Origin: Gordonibacter pamelaeae
GTDB lineage: Bacteria; Actinomycetota; Coriobacteriia; Coriobacteriales; Eggerthellaceae
Assembly: GCF_042665095.1 (NCBI RefSeq)
Contig: NZ_JBHTBV010000003.1
Direction: 5' to 3' (one strand)
DNA: 64,000 nt
How positions within the stretch are numbered: the first letter of the stretch is position 1; every line of letters begins with the position of its first letter. Below are positions 15,538 to 23,334 of this stretch, piece after piece. The notes under the pieces were generated by a model, which was not told the origin of the DNA, ran no database searches, and saw only the letters and a list, made by a program, of their open reading frames with translations. The position numbers were made by a program, and so were the translations under genes.

Positions 15538-15566
15538 AGCATACCATTTTGTCGTGCGACAATCAG
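15538..15566 (-). promoter_or_regulatory. NrfD-unit promoter with copy of the dms operator
   Basis: On the minus strand, -35 CTGATT (15566-15561) and -10 TATGCT (15543-15538) are 17 bp apart, and TTGTCGTGCGACAA (15549-15562) occupies the spacer. The 14 bp are identical to operator 1 of the DMSO reductase promoter, with the same 5-bp distance to the -10 box. This ties both transcription units to one regulator. Confidence 0.75.
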
Positions 15567-15625
15567 CACGACGTTTCCACCGGCGCCCCGCCGCGCCTGC
15601 CGCGCTCCTTCCCGCGCCGCGTCCC

Positions 15626-15886
15626 CTACGCCGGCCTGTTCGCGTCCATGAACGCCTTGAGCTCCTGCTTGCGGGCGGGGTCGAGCTCCTTCTTCGGGAT
15701 GCCCTGCACCGCGCCCTCCAAGCCGTAGAGCATGTGCAGGCACACGCCGGGGTCGATGGCCTGCACTTTGAGCCACGCCTGCTCGGCCCCTGCGGCCATC
15801 AGGTCATCGGGCGTCGCGATGCCCACCTGGGCAAGCTGCTCGGCTGCATGGGGGCCGATGTTCGGCAGATCGGTGAGATTCGCCAT
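15626..15886 (-). CDS. TfoX C-terminal domain protein
   Basis: 86 residues. 'LTDLPNIGPHAAEQLAQVGIATPDDLMAAGA' is the helix-hairpin-helix-like TfoX_C pattern, followed by LHMLYGLEGAVQGIPKKELD. Stand-alone versions are common in Actinobacteria and their function is not established; the domain is related to competence regulator Sxy/TfoX. GGAGG lies 6 nt before the ATG. It is 69 bp downstream of the flavodoxin gene on the same strand and likely co-transcribed with it. Confidence 0.82.
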   Translation of the reverse strand: MANLTDLPNIGPHAAEQLAQVGIATPDDLMAAGAEQAWLKVQAIDPGVCLHMLYGLEGAVQGIPKKELDPARKQELKAFMDANRPA

Positions 15887-15955
15887 GGGAGTCCTCCGTT
15901 TCTCGCTGCGGAAGCAGCGGTTCGCACGCGCTCGAGGGCCGGCGGCCCCCGAGCC

Positions 15956-16477
15956 TTAGGCCGAAGGCGCAGCCTGCACCCTGGCGCGCAGGCGCGCAAG
16001 ATCGGCGTCGTTCGGGTGCGCGGCCGCCTCGTCGAAGTTCGCGATGAGCTGCGCCATGCGGGCGGCTTGCACGGGATTCGCCTCGGCCGTGCGCTCGTAG
16101 CGGCGGCGCACACTCGAAGGCATGCGGCCCTGGCACATGAACGTGCCTATGAGCTGCGCCGACTCTGGCAGATGCGCGGCCGCGCGGGCCGCCACGCCGG
16201 CGAAGTACGTCTCGTCGGCACCGAACCCGCACGTGCCGAACAGGAACACCTCCTTGCCCGCCAAGCCGGCCAGCAGCTCCCCCATCTCGTCGGTGCAGTC
16301 GCCCCGGTTCGTCCAGAAGCCCGCGTACACGCGGTCGGCCTGCGCCACGGAGGCGGCGTCCACCTCGCCCACGCGCCCGAACGCCAGGCGCCCTTGGGCG
16401 GGCAGTGCCTCGGCCACGGCGCGCGCGAGCTCCTCGGTGTTGCCGGTCCTGCTGTCGTAGACGATCGCGTACGTCAT
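15956..16477 (-). CDS. Flavodoxin-family protein
   Basis: 173 residues. The N-terminus AIVYDSRTGNTEELARAVAE holds the FMN phosphate-binding T/S-x-T-G-x-T loop, and 'YAGFWTNRGDC' and 'FLFGTCGFGAD' correspond to the flavin-contacting loops. It is longer than a minimal flavodoxin (~140), with an extra helical C-terminus (~120-173) containing several Arg residues. It should shuttle electrons to a reductase. AAGGAG precedes the ATG; a good promoter lies 60 bp upstream. Confidence 0.86.
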   Translation of the reverse strand: MTYAIVYDSRTGNTEELARAVAEALPAQGRLAFGRVGEVDAASVAQADRVYAGFWTNRGDCTDEMGELLAGLAGKEVFLFGTCGFGADETYFAGVAARAAAHLPESAQLIGTFMCQGRMPSSVRRRYERTAEANPVQAARMAQLIANFDEAAAHPNDADLARLRARVQAAPSA

Positions 16478-16537
16478 GGGCTTCGCTCCTTACTTCGGGG
16501 CGGCGGCGCAAGGGCCGCCGCTGTTCGGATGCAGATC

Positions 16538-16566
16538 GTTATACGCCCGCCCGGCATCCATGTAAA
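16538..16566 (-). promoter_or_regulatory. Predicted promoter of the flavodoxin unit
   Basis: On the minus strand, -35 TTTACA (16566-16561) and -10 TATAAC (16543-16538) have a 17-bp spacer. A GC-rich hairpin (GGCGGC/GCCGCC, about 16502-16519) lies in the 5' leader. On the opposite strand TATACT at 16571-16576 may be the -10 box for dtd. Confidence 0.6.
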
Positions 16567-16744
16567 CCCCGCTATACTGAACCGAACGGCAAAACAACAG
16601 CATCGCAGGCACCGAGCGAAAGCGGCGGCAGGGCGAAGCAGGCGCAGCGGCGCCGGATCCTGCGATGGCAGCGCACCTCGCGGCAACGCGCCAAGCGCGC
16701 CCCTGCGCCGCGGCAAAGAAGCAGGCTTAGGAAAGGGAGCATCC

Positions 16745-17191
16745 ATGCGGGCAGTCATTCAGCGTGTGAGCAGCGCGCAGGTGGACATCGACGGCGAGAC
16801 GGTTGGCAGCATCGGGCACGGCCTGCTCATCCTGCTGGGCGTGGGCCACGGCGACGGCGAGGAGCAGGCCGAGCGCCTCTGGAGAAAGATCGCGCGCCTG
16901 CGCATCTTCGAGGACGACGACGGCAAGACGAACCTGTCGCTGGCCGACGTCGGGGGCGAGGTGCTGGTGGTGTCGCAGTTCACGCTGTACGCCAGCTGCA
17001 GGAAGGGCAACCGCCCCTCGTTCACCGCAGCGGGCGCACCCGGCGAGGCGAACCGCCTCTACGAGTGGTTCGCCGAGCGCGCCCGACGCGACGTGGCCCG
17101 CGTGGAAACGGGCCGCTTCGGCGCGTACATGGACGTGTCCCTGGTGAACGACGGACCCTTCACGCTCTGGCTCGACACCGACGAGCTCTGA
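16745..17191 (+). CDS. dtd: D-aminoacyl-tRNA deacylase
   Basis: 148 residues, normal length. It hydrolyses D-aminoacyl-tRNA (and Gly-tRNAAla), keeping D-residues out of proteins. MRAVIQRVSSAQVDIDGE is the standard start, VVSQFTLYASCRKGNRPSF contains the SQFTLY catalytic motif, and LVNDGPFTLWLDT is the NxGP(V/F)T motif (here NDGPFT). AAGGGAG precedes the ATG. It stands alone, convergent with the ArsC-like gene. Confidence 0.96.
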   Translation: MRAVIQRVSSAQVDIDGETVGSIGHGLLILLGVGHGDGEEQAERLWRKIARLRIFEDDDGKTNLSLADVGGEVLVVSQFTLYASCRKGNRPSFTAAGAPGEANRLYEWFAERARRDVARVETGRFGAYMDVSLVNDGPFTLWLDTDEL

Positions 17192-17263
17192 TGCGCACAA
17201 GCCCGTCGTGCATCGCCGAGCCGCGAGCAAGAAAACTCGTTGGGCGAGGAAAGCCATCGTTCG

Positions 17264-17424
17264 TGGCAGAAATCGAAGTTATTCGTCGTAGCTTGGACAG
17301 GCTCCGGGAACACATCGCAGACGAACCTCATTTGAACTGGGGAAACGCAGCCTGTCGCCGTCGGAACGCGACACAGGGGCTAGCCGGGCGGCCGTCGATG
17401 ACGAATAACCTTCGAAATCTGCCA
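17264..17424. repeat. 161-bp element bounded by ~24-bp imperfect inverted repeats
   Basis: The left arm (17264-17287, starting TGGCAGAAATCGAAG) and the right arm (17400-17424, ending TCGAAATCTGCCA) are reverse complements apart from two mismatches and one extra base. The ~112 bp inside have no ORF. It fills the 318-bp gap between dtd and the ArsC-like gene, both of which end here. A MITE-like remnant or a structured RNA are both possible; no flanking target duplication is obvious. Confidence 0.65.
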
Positions 17425-17509
17425 AAAAGGTAGCTTTCCGGCGCGCGCCTTGCCGTCCCATGATATATCCGGCCCGGCGCCGCAAGCGCCGGCGCCGCCA
17501 GACTGCCTG

Positions 17510-17878
17510 CTAGCCCAGCAGCGCCTGCTCCCATTCCGCTTCCTTGAAGCCCACGAGCACGAAGTCCTCGCCCACCACGAGCGGCCGCTTCACCAGCATG
17601 CCGTCCTCCGCAAGCAGCGCGTACGCCTCCTCGTCGCCCATGCCCGCATCGAGGAGCGCCTTCACGTTGCGCTCGCGGTACACCATGCCGCTCGTGTTGA
17701 AGAAGCGCCACAGCGGCAACCCGCTGGCCGCATGCCACGCCGCCAGCTCGTCGGCCGTCGGGTTGTCCTCCACGATGTGCCGGTCGGCATACGCCACGCC
17801 GTGCGCGTCGAGCCATGCCTTCGCCTTCTTGCAGGTGGAGCACTTCGGGTACTCCAAGAACAGCACGCTAGCCATCAT
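17510..17878 (-). CDS. ArsC/Spx-family thioredoxin-fold protein
   Basis: About 122 residues. The N-terminal 'FLEYPKCSTCKKAKAWL' carries the CxxC motif (CSTC) of ArsC-like/YffB proteins, and 'LLAEDGMLVKRPLVV' is the family's Rx(P) region (usual 'dpxLikRPiv'). Members include arsenate reductases and Spx; genuine arsenate reductases normally use a Cys-x5-Arg layout, so function is uncertain here. ATG at 17878 overlaps the PIN toxin stop as ATGA; the ATG at 17875 has better spacing from GGGGAGG. Confidence 0.86.
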   Translation of the reverse strand: MMASVLFLEYPKCSTCKKAKAWLDAHGVAYADRHIVEDNPTADELAAWHAASGLPLWRFFNTSGMVYRERNVKALLDAGMGDEEAYALLAEDGMLVKRPLVVGEDFVLVGFKEAEWEQALLG

Positions 17879-18339
17879 TCCTCCCCATCACTCCACCAGT
17901 CGACATCTCCGTACGAAAGTCCGCGCTCTCTCTCAACCCAATCGAGGAATGCCTCGGGGCGTTTTACCGGGATCTTCGATTGGGCAAAGCCGGCCGCATC
18001 CCGAGTAAGGAGAAAATCGGCCTTCACCTTTCGAGCGGCCATTTCAATCACGCAATCCTCGAAGTCCATCCATTCGAGCCTCACGGCGCTTTTCACGTCT
18101 TCCCCGTCAATCGAGCAGATGCGAAGGAACTCGAAACTCGCATCAAAGCCGCGGAGTATGTCGGCGCCGACGCATTCCTTCCGCATAATGTAGTAGATAT
18201 CGGTGAACGATTTCGCCGAAGCCCATAGCTCGGCATCACCGAACTCCTCCATGATCTGAAGCTTTTTCACGTCCTCATAGTACGGATGCCGTTCCTGGTA
18301 GAGGTCGATAAGCACGTTCGTGTCAAGAAAGAGCCTCAT
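17875..18339 (-). CDS. PIN-domain toxin (VapC-like ribonuclease)
   Basis: About 154 residues from the ATG at 18339 (an ATG at 18348 is possible). RLFLDTNVLIDLY supplies the first PIN Asp; further acidic residues lie in SFTDIYYIM, DFEDCVIEMAA and LLTRD, the expected metal-binding pattern for Mg-dependent RNA cleavage. The gene overlaps the upstream antitoxin by 17 bp. Base composition is visibly less GC-rich than its neighbours, suggesting acquisition. 'EDCVIEMAARKVKADFLLTRD' resembles the group of PIN proteins paired with RelB/CopG-type antitoxins. Confidence 0.86.
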   Translation of the reverse strand: MRLFLDTNVLIDLYQERHPYYEDVKKLQIMEEFGDAELWASAKSFTDIYYIMRKECVGADILRGFDASFEFLRICSIDGEDVKSAVRLEWMDFEDCVIEMAARKVKADFLLTRDAAGFAQSKIPVKRPEAFLDWVERERGLSYGDVDWWSDGEE

Positions 18340-18715
18340 AATCGGCATACCTCATTTCAGCGAGAACGTCTTTGAGCGAACGACCGTTCAGGGCATCGCC
18401 ACCGGGCTTGACCAGCATCCTACGTCCGCGCTCTTTGAGCTTGTTTTTTTGGCCCGGTGTCAGCTTCCTCGGGCCTGGGCGCACGAACCCCCCTTCGGTT
18501 GGCAAACTCCCATGCGAAATAGCATATTCGTAAGCCGAATTGATCAGCTCGGTAGGGGTAGCACCGATCTTCTCCAACACAGCATTGCCTTGCTTCTTGA
18601 TCTCCGTCGGCACACGGGCGGTGACGATGGAATCGACTCGACCCGACTTCTCCGAAGCCTTGCCGACAGCCTTCTTCGAGGTCCTGGGGTCACCCTTTTC
18701 CGTTACAGCGTCCAT
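18323..18715 (-). CDS. RelB/DinJ-type (ribbon-helix-helix) antitoxin
   Basis: 130 residues from ATG 18715, which has GGGAGG 8 nt upstream. After a charged N-terminus, VDSIVTARVPTEIKKQGNAVLEKIGATPTELINSAYEYA (given in parts: RHH strand plus two helices) matches RelB/DinJ antitoxins. The basic C-terminal half (GPRKLTPGQKNKLKERGRRM) is likely the toxin-binding tail. It is an atypical partner for a PIN toxin but the overlap with that gene makes the pairing clear. Confidence 0.82.
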   Translation of the reverse strand: MDAVTEKGDPRTSKKAVGKASEKSGRVDSIVTARVPTEIKKQGNAVLEKIGATPTELINSAYEYAISHGSLPTEGGFVRPGPRKLTPGQKNKLKERGRRMLVKPGGDALNGRSLKDVLAEMRYADYEALS

Positions 18716-18752
18716 GCCAAACCTCCCTTCAATCACTGGAGAACAGTGTATC

Positions 18753-18767
18753 GTAATACCGTATTAC
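18753..18767. promoter_or_regulatory. Palindromic operator of the PIN toxin-antitoxin pair
   Basis: GTAATAC-C-GTATTAC is a perfect 7-bp inverted repeat 38 bp upstream of the antitoxin start. Its position and AT-rich content fit the autoregulatory site bound by a ribbon-helix-helix antitoxin. Confidence 0.65.
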
Positions 18768-18799
18768 TTTCAAGTTCCGCGAATTTCGCTTCCTTCCCC

Positions 18800-18851
18800 T
18801 TGACACCCTTCGCCTTAGGTGTTTATAGTGTGCATAGAGGGTATATACACT
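18800..18851 (+). promoter_or_regulatory. Promoter and probable GntR operator for the ABC exporter operon
   Basis: TTGACA (18800-18805) and TATAGT (18824-18829) are 18 bp apart. Over and after the -10 box, AGTGT...ACACT (18827-18851, with inner ATA/TAT symmetry) forms an interrupted palindrome like those bound by YtrA-type regulators. The leader up to the TTG start at 19015 is ~180 nt, GC-rich and without a credible gene. Confidence 0.7.
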
Positions 18852-19014
18852 TTGAACACTGTCGCGAGGCGGGGTGCAAGGCGGGGAACCCTCGGGGCGG
18901 CGGGGAAGAACGTGTTTCCCGGCCGTCAGGCGAAGCGGCGAGACGTCGCGGCTCCGCCGCCGGGAGCGCTTGGGACGCCGGGCGCCCCCTCAAGGGACAA
19001 GACGAGGAGCACCG

Positions 19015-19386
19015 TTGGACATCATCATCTCGAACGCAAGCGACAAGCCCATCTACGAGCAGATCACCGCCCAGATGAAGAACCTCATCCTGAACGGCAC
19101 GCTCGCGGAGGGCGCCCAGCTTCCCTCGATGCGCGCGTTGGCGAACGACCTGCGCATCAGCGTCATCACCACCAAGCGCGCCTACGCCGACCTCGAGGCC
19201 CAAGGGTTCATCGAGACGGTGCAGGGCAAGGGCAGCTTCGTCGCCGGCGGCAACATGGAGCTTCTGCGCGAGGAGCGCTTGAAGCACATCGAGGACCTGA
19301 TGGCGCGCGCGGTGGAGGAGGCCCGCAGCGCGGGCGTCGCGCCGGGCGAGCTCCACGACATGCTCGACCTCCTCATGGAGGACTGA
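19015..19386 (+). CDS. GntR-family regulator, YtrA subtype, of the ABC exporter operon
   Basis: 123 residues starting at a TTG with GAGGAGC upstream. The winged helix (DKPIYEQITAQMKNLILNG, GAQLPSMRALANDLRISVITTKRAY, GFIETVQGKGSFV) is GntR; the short helical tail (~75-123) is the YtrA form. It precedes the ATPase by 64 bp and its promoter carries a matching inverted repeat. YtrA proteins typically repress adjacent drug- or peptide-responsive ABC exporters until wall or membrane stress occurs. Confidence 0.9.
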   Translation: MDIIISNASDKPIYEQITAQMKNLILNGTLAEGAQLPSMRALANDLRISVITTKRAYADLEAQGFIETVQGKGSFVAGGNMELLREERLKHIEDLMARAVEEARSAGVAPGELHDMLDLLMED

Positions 19387-19450
19387 CCGGGGAAGGCGCC
19401 CGCCGGGCACCATCCCCAAACCGTTCGACCACGGAAGAAAGTGACGACTG

Positions 19451-20338
19451 ATGAGCGACCTTTTGCGCATACAGAATCTGGAAAAGCGCTACGACGACTT
19501 CGATCTGGAAGGCATCTCCCTAAGCGTGCTGGCCGGCAGCGTCGTGGGCTTCATCGGCTCCAACGGCGCCGGCAAGACCACCACCATCAAGGCGATACTC
19601 GGGCTCATCCGCCCCGACGGCGGCTCCATCTCGCTCTTCGGCGAGGAGGTCACCGGCGCGCCCGAGAAGCGCCTCGCCCAACTCAAGCAACGCATCGGCG
19701 TGGTGTTCGACACGTGCTCGTTCCCCGAGGAGCTCACGGTGGACACGGTGAGCAAGCTCATGGCCCAAAGCTACAAGGACTGGAACCCCGGCGCGTTCCG
19801 CACGTTCGCCCACGCGTTCCAGCTGCCCCAGGACAAGACGGTGAAGGAACTGTCGCGCGGCATGGGCATGAAGCTGTCGCTGGCGTGCGCGCTGGCCCAC
19901 AACCCCGACCTGCTCGTGCTCGACGAGGCCACGGCCGGCCTCGACCCTATGGCCCGCGAGGAGGCGCTCGACACGCTGCGCCTGTACATGGGCCACGAGG
20001 GCCGCGGCATCCTCATGTCCAGCCACATCACCAGCGACCTGGAGAAGATCGCGGACTACATCGTGTGCATCGATGCGGGCCGCATCGTGTTCTCGGTGGA
20101 GAAGGACGTCATCACCGATGTGGCCGGCGTGGCGCAGTGCCGCGCGGCCGAGTTCGACGCCATCGTGGACAGCGGCTTCTTCCCCCGCGGCGGGATGCGC
20201 TACGAGCGCAGCACCTACGGCACCACCGTCCTCGTTCCCGACCGCCAGGCGTTCGCAGCGAGGTTCCCCCACATCGTATTGGAGCGGGCCGACATCGAAA
20301 CGTACATGTCGCTCATGCTGAAAGGAGAGGCCCGATGA
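19451..20338 (+). CDS. ABC transporter ATP-binding protein
   Basis: 295 residues. Walker A is GSNGAGKTTT (~36-45), the signature is LSRGMGMK (~135, variant of LSGGQ), Walker B is LLVLDEATAGLDP and the switch His is in MSSHITSD. A C-terminal ~70-residue extension after the ATPase core is typical of the ABC-2 exporter type (CcmA/YtrB). It overlaps the first permease gene by ATGA. It should power export of an unknown hydrophobic or antimicrobial compound. Confidence 0.94.
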   Translation: MSDLLRIQNLEKRYDDFDLEGISLSVLAGSVVGFIGSNGAGKTTTIKAILGLIRPDGGSISLFGEEVTGAPEKRLAQLKQRIGVVFDTCSFPEELTVDTVSKLMAQSYKDWNPGAFRTFAHAFQLPQDKTVKELSRGMGMKLSLACALAHNPDLLVLDEATAGLDPMAREEALDTLRLYMGHEGRGILMSSHITSDLEKIADYIVCIDAGRIVFSVEKDVITDVAGVAQCRAAEFDAIVDSGFFPRGGMRYERSTYGTTVLVPDRQAFAARFPHIVLERADIETYMSLMLKGEAR

Positions 20339-21036
20339 AGACCATGCTCATGTTCGACCTGTTGACGGCCAAGAAGCTCGCACGGTCGCAGCTGCTGCTG
20401 GGCGTGGTGGTGGCCCTGGTCCTCACGGTATCCACCGGCTCCGCCCTGTGCATCATGCTCATCATGGCGCTCATGCTGGCCTACTCGGTGGGCTTCACGC
20501 TGGTGGCCTTCGACGAGCGCAACGACTGGGAGCGCTTCCGCCTCACGCTGCCCCTCTCGCGTGCGAACGTCGTGCAGGGCCGCTACGCCACGTTCGTCGT
20601 CATGACGCTGGTCGGGCTCGTGCTGGGCGTGGCGGTCACCGCCATCGTGTACGGATTGTCGCTCGCTCTTCCGCAAACCGAGCTGTTCGCCGGCCTCTTC
20701 GAGGGCATGGACTGGCAGATAGTGCTGGGCATGGTTGCAGCCTCCATCGCGTTCTCGCTCGCCCTCTGGCTCGTCGCCCTGCCGCTCGTCGCGCGCTTCG
20801 GCATGACGAAGGCCGTGCGCTACCTTCCGCTGGCGTTCATCATCCTGCTGCCCATCGGGACGGTGCTCGTGCAGAAAGCCGGCCCGCCGCCCGCATTCGT
20901 CCTCGACCTGGCCGCTTGGGCGAGCACGCCGACGGGCACCGTCGCCTTGGTCGCCGCGGTGCTGGCCGTCATGGCCGTGCTCACCGTGCTCTCGTGCATG
21001 CTTTCCGTGAAGCTGTACGAGAGGCGGGAGTTCTAA
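20335..21036 (+). CDS. ABC-2 type transporter permease 1
   Basis: 233 residues with about six hydrophobic segments. The cytoplasmic loop FDERNDWERFRLTLPLSRANVVQGRYA (split here: FDERNDWERF, LPLSRANVVQGRY) is characteristic of ABC2_membrane permeases of the YtrC/YxlG sort. It starts within the ATPase stop (ATGA). It probably pairs with the second permease, which shares the same motif, to form the membrane channel. Confidence 0.87.
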   Translation: MKTMLMFDLLTAKKLARSQLLLGVVVALVLTVSTGSALCIMLIMALMLAYSVGFTLVAFDERNDWERFRLTLPLSRANVVQGRYATFVVMTLVGLVLGVAVTAIVYGLSLALPQTELFAGLFEGMDWQIVLGMVAASIAFSLALWLVALPLVARFGMTKAVRYLPLAFIILLPIGTVLVQKAGPPPAFVLDLAAWASTPTGTVALVAAVLAVMAVLTVLSCMLSVKLYERREF

Positions 21037-21131
21037 GCAGCACCCCCGCGCCGCCTGCACCGCCCCGGCAAGCAGGCGGCGCTTCTGCCGGGCGCCGGAG
21101 CGCACCGACCAAGGGAAAGGAAGCCCAGCCC

Positions 21132-21845
21132 ATGAAAGCGATGTTCCTGATGGATTTCATCACCGTGAAGAAGCTGCTGCGGCGCTACCTGCTGCTGCTT
21201 TTGGGCATGGGAGGCGCGGCCGCCCTCATGATGGGCAGCCATCCGGGCATCATCCCGTATTTCGGCATGATTTCCGTAGTCTCGGTCGCGCAGGCGCTCG
21301 CGCTCTACGACGACCGGCGCGATTGGAGCCGGTTCCGCCTGACCATGCCGCTCACCCGCACGGGCGTCGTGCTCGGCCGCTACGCGTTCCTCGCGGCCGT
21401 CGCCGCGGCGGGCACGCTGATGGGCGTGGCGGTCTACCTGGCTGCCACGCTGGCCGTGCAGGGGGTGCCGGCCTATGCGGCGCTCGTGCTCCGCCCGGGC
21501 GGCTTCGACGCGATCGGGCTCGCCTGGTCCGCTGCCGCGTCGCTTGCGCTCGCATTCGTGGTCGGGGGAATCATGCTGCCCACGTTCTTCAGCTTCGGCA
21601 TGGGAAACGGCCCGCGCTACGCGATGGCGCTGGTCATGATGGTTTCCGTGCTTGCCATCGGCCCGATCGTCAACGTCTGGGCCAGGCCGGAGGCGGCACC
21701 CGCGTTCCTCGGCGGGCTCGTCTCGCTCGCCACGTCGTCCGAGACGTTCCTCGCGGTGGCGGGCGCCTTGGCGGCGAGCGCGCTCGCGCTCTACGTTGCA
21801 TCCTGCGCCGCATGCCTTGCCGCCTACCGCCGGCGCGATTTCTAG
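21132..21845 (+). CDS. ABC-2 type transporter permease 2
   Basis: 237 residues, six hydrophobic segments. It is a paralogue of the preceding gene: both begin MK.M.LMDF.T.KKL and contain a DDRRDWSRFRLTMPLTRTGVVLGRYA-type loop. Spacing of 95 bp from permease 1 with GGAAAGGAAG before the ATG indicates the same operon. The two paralogues suggest a heterodimeric permease. The next gene is on the opposite strand. Confidence 0.86.
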   Translation: MKAMFLMDFITVKKLLRRYLLLLLGMGGAAALMMGSHPGIIPYFGMISVVSVAQALALYDDRRDWSRFRLTMPLTRTGVVLGRYAFLAAVAAAGTLMGVAVYLAATLAVQGVPAYAALVLRPGGFDAIGLAWSAAASLALAFVVGGIMLPTFFSFGMGNGPRYAMALVMMVSVLAIGPIVNVWARPEAAPAFLGGLVSLATSSETFLAVAGALAASALALYVASCAACLAAYRRRDF

Positions 21846-21968
21846 CCGAAGCCACCGGTTCCCAGGGCCCCGCACCGGGGAAGGGGCGCCCATGCAGGGC
21901 AAGGCGGTCTGCGCGACTCGGCCGCCGCCTCCGTCGGATTGCGCGTCAAGCGGGCGCCCGGGGCCGCG

Positions 21969-22376
21969 CTAGCCCATCTTCACGAGGTCGGCCAGGGTGA
22001 CGCCGTCCACGTAGCCCTCGATGGTGCGGTCCAGGCCTCGCCAGAAATTCACGGCCACGCACTCGCTGCGGCGCGGGCAGGCTTCGGCGCCGTCCTCGAG
22101 GCAGGCCACGGGGGCGCAGCCGCCCTCGGTGGCGCGCAAGACATCGCCGGCGGTGATGTCCTCGGCGGGCTTGGCAAGCAGGTAGCCGCCGCTCACGCCT
22201 CGGATGCTCTTCAGGATGCCGGCCTTCACCAAGGCACCGCCCAGCTGCTCGAGGTACTTCACGGACAAGTCCTCGCGCGCGGCCGCCTGGCGCATGGTCA
22301 CGGGTGAGCCGTCCTGCTCGCGGCTGGCAATGTCGATCATGAGCCGCAGGGCGTAGCGCCCCTTCGTCGAAATCAT
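21969..22376 (-). CDS. Rrf2-family regulator, IscR-like
   Basis: 135 residues (ATG 22376; one codon earlier also possible). MISTKGRYALRLMIDIA is the standard Rrf2 opening; VTMRQAAAREDLSVKYLEQL is the wing/helix region. Three cysteines in CAPVACLEDGAEACPRRSEC match the cluster-binding region of IscR/RsrR/NsrR proteins, so it should sense Fe-S status, NO or redox. A -10 TATACT lies at 22452-22447 on its strand. It is divergent from the transglycosylase and not next to isc/suf genes. Confidence 0.9.
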   Translation of the reverse strand: MISTKGRYALRLMIDIASREQDGSPVTMRQAAAREDLSVKYLEQLGGALVKAGILKSIRGVSGGYLLAKPAEDITAGDVLRATEGGCAPVACLEDGAEACPRRSECVAVNFWRGLDRTIEGYVDGVTLADLVKMG

Positions 22377-22587
22377 CATGTCCGCCACCGTCCTCACCGC
22401 TTCGTCGCACCCGTCTCCACCTGCGGGCAGCCGTTCAACCGCCGTAAGTATAGCGCATCGGTAGCATATCCGCGCCGATCTTCCTTTCAGGAATGTAAGG
22501 CCCGGGCAAGCGGTCGGTAAGGTTGCGTTAAGGAAGGCTTGGTATAACGGAAAGCGTAGGGAAACAAGGCAAGGGAAAGGCACCGCC

Positions 22588-23334
22588 ATGGCACCGAGCA
22601 TGCAGCGCACCACCCCGGACCGGCCGGTCGCACGGCTTGTCGGAAACCTGCTGATATTCGTCATCGTCCTGGTGGCGCTCGCCGCCACGTTCTTCGTGGC
22701 ACGCGGCTTCAACCAGTACCGCGAGGCCCTGGCCGCGCTCCCGCTGGACGAGATGGAGCAGCGCATCGAGAGCGCATCCGGCTTCACGCCCATCCAGGAG
22801 CTGCCCGACCTGTACCTGCAGGCAGTCGTGGCCGTAGAGGACCACCGGTTCTACGCCCACCCGGGCTTCGACGTCATCGCCACCGGACGAGCCCTCGTGA
22901 ACGACCTCAAGGCCGGGGCGATCGTGGAGGGCGGCAGCACCATCACGCAGCAGCTGGCGAAGAACCAGTACTTCACGCAGGAGCAGACCGTCGAGCGCAA
23001 GGTGGCCGAGGTGTTCATGGCGCTGACCATGGAGCAGCGCTTCACGAAGCGGGAAATACTGGAGCTGTACGTGAACTCCATCTACTTCGGCGACGGCTAC
23101 GAGGGCATCGGCAATGCCAGCGTCGGCTACTTCGGCAAGGAGCCGGGCGCGCTCGACGCAGGCGAGTGCACGCTCCTGGCCGGCATCCCCAACGCGCCGA
23201 GCGCCTACGCGCTCTCCGAGAACCCCGACCTCGCCCGCCAGCGGCAGTGCCAGGTGCTGAAGAAGCTCGTGGCCTACGACTACCTCGACGAAGCCGATGC
23301 CCGCCGCATCGGCGCACAGGGCGCAGGGGCGTAG
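22588..23334 (+). CDS. Monofunctional peptidoglycan glycosyltransferase (GT51)
   Basis: 248 residues: an N-terminal membrane anchor (~17-42) and one GT51 domain. Catalytic motif 1 is VAVEDHRFYAHPGFD (EDxxFxxHxG), motif 2 is EGGSTITQQLAKN, and ELYVNSIYFGDGYEGIGNAS is motif 4. There is no transpeptidase domain, so it polymerises lipid II only. An extended -10 (TGG-TATAAC, 22543-22548) is just upstream. It is followed by a lysozyme-like gene. Confidence 0.92.
   Translation: MAPSMQRTTPDRPVARLVGNLLIFVIVLVALAATFFVARGFNQYREALAALPLDEMEQRIESASGFTPIQELPDLYLQAVVAVEDHRFYAHPGFDVIATGRALVNDLKAGAIVEGGSTITQQLAKNQYFTQEQTVERKVAEVFMALTMEQRFTKREILELYVNSIYFGDGYEGIGNASVGYFGKEPGALDAGECTLLAGIPNAPSAYALSENPDLARQRQCQVLKKLVAYDYLDEADARRIGAQGAGA

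Noticed and set aside
15480..15776. Longer N-terminus for the NrfD-like protein
   Set aside because: The extra part overlaps the promoter and operator and the TfoX-like gene; the GTG at 15479 has a strong SD and fits the family start.
22377..22793. N-terminal extension of the Rrf2 regulator to 274 codons
   Set aside because: The extension runs antisense through the start of the transglycosylase gene and has no Rrf2 similarity; MISTKGRYALR is the family start.
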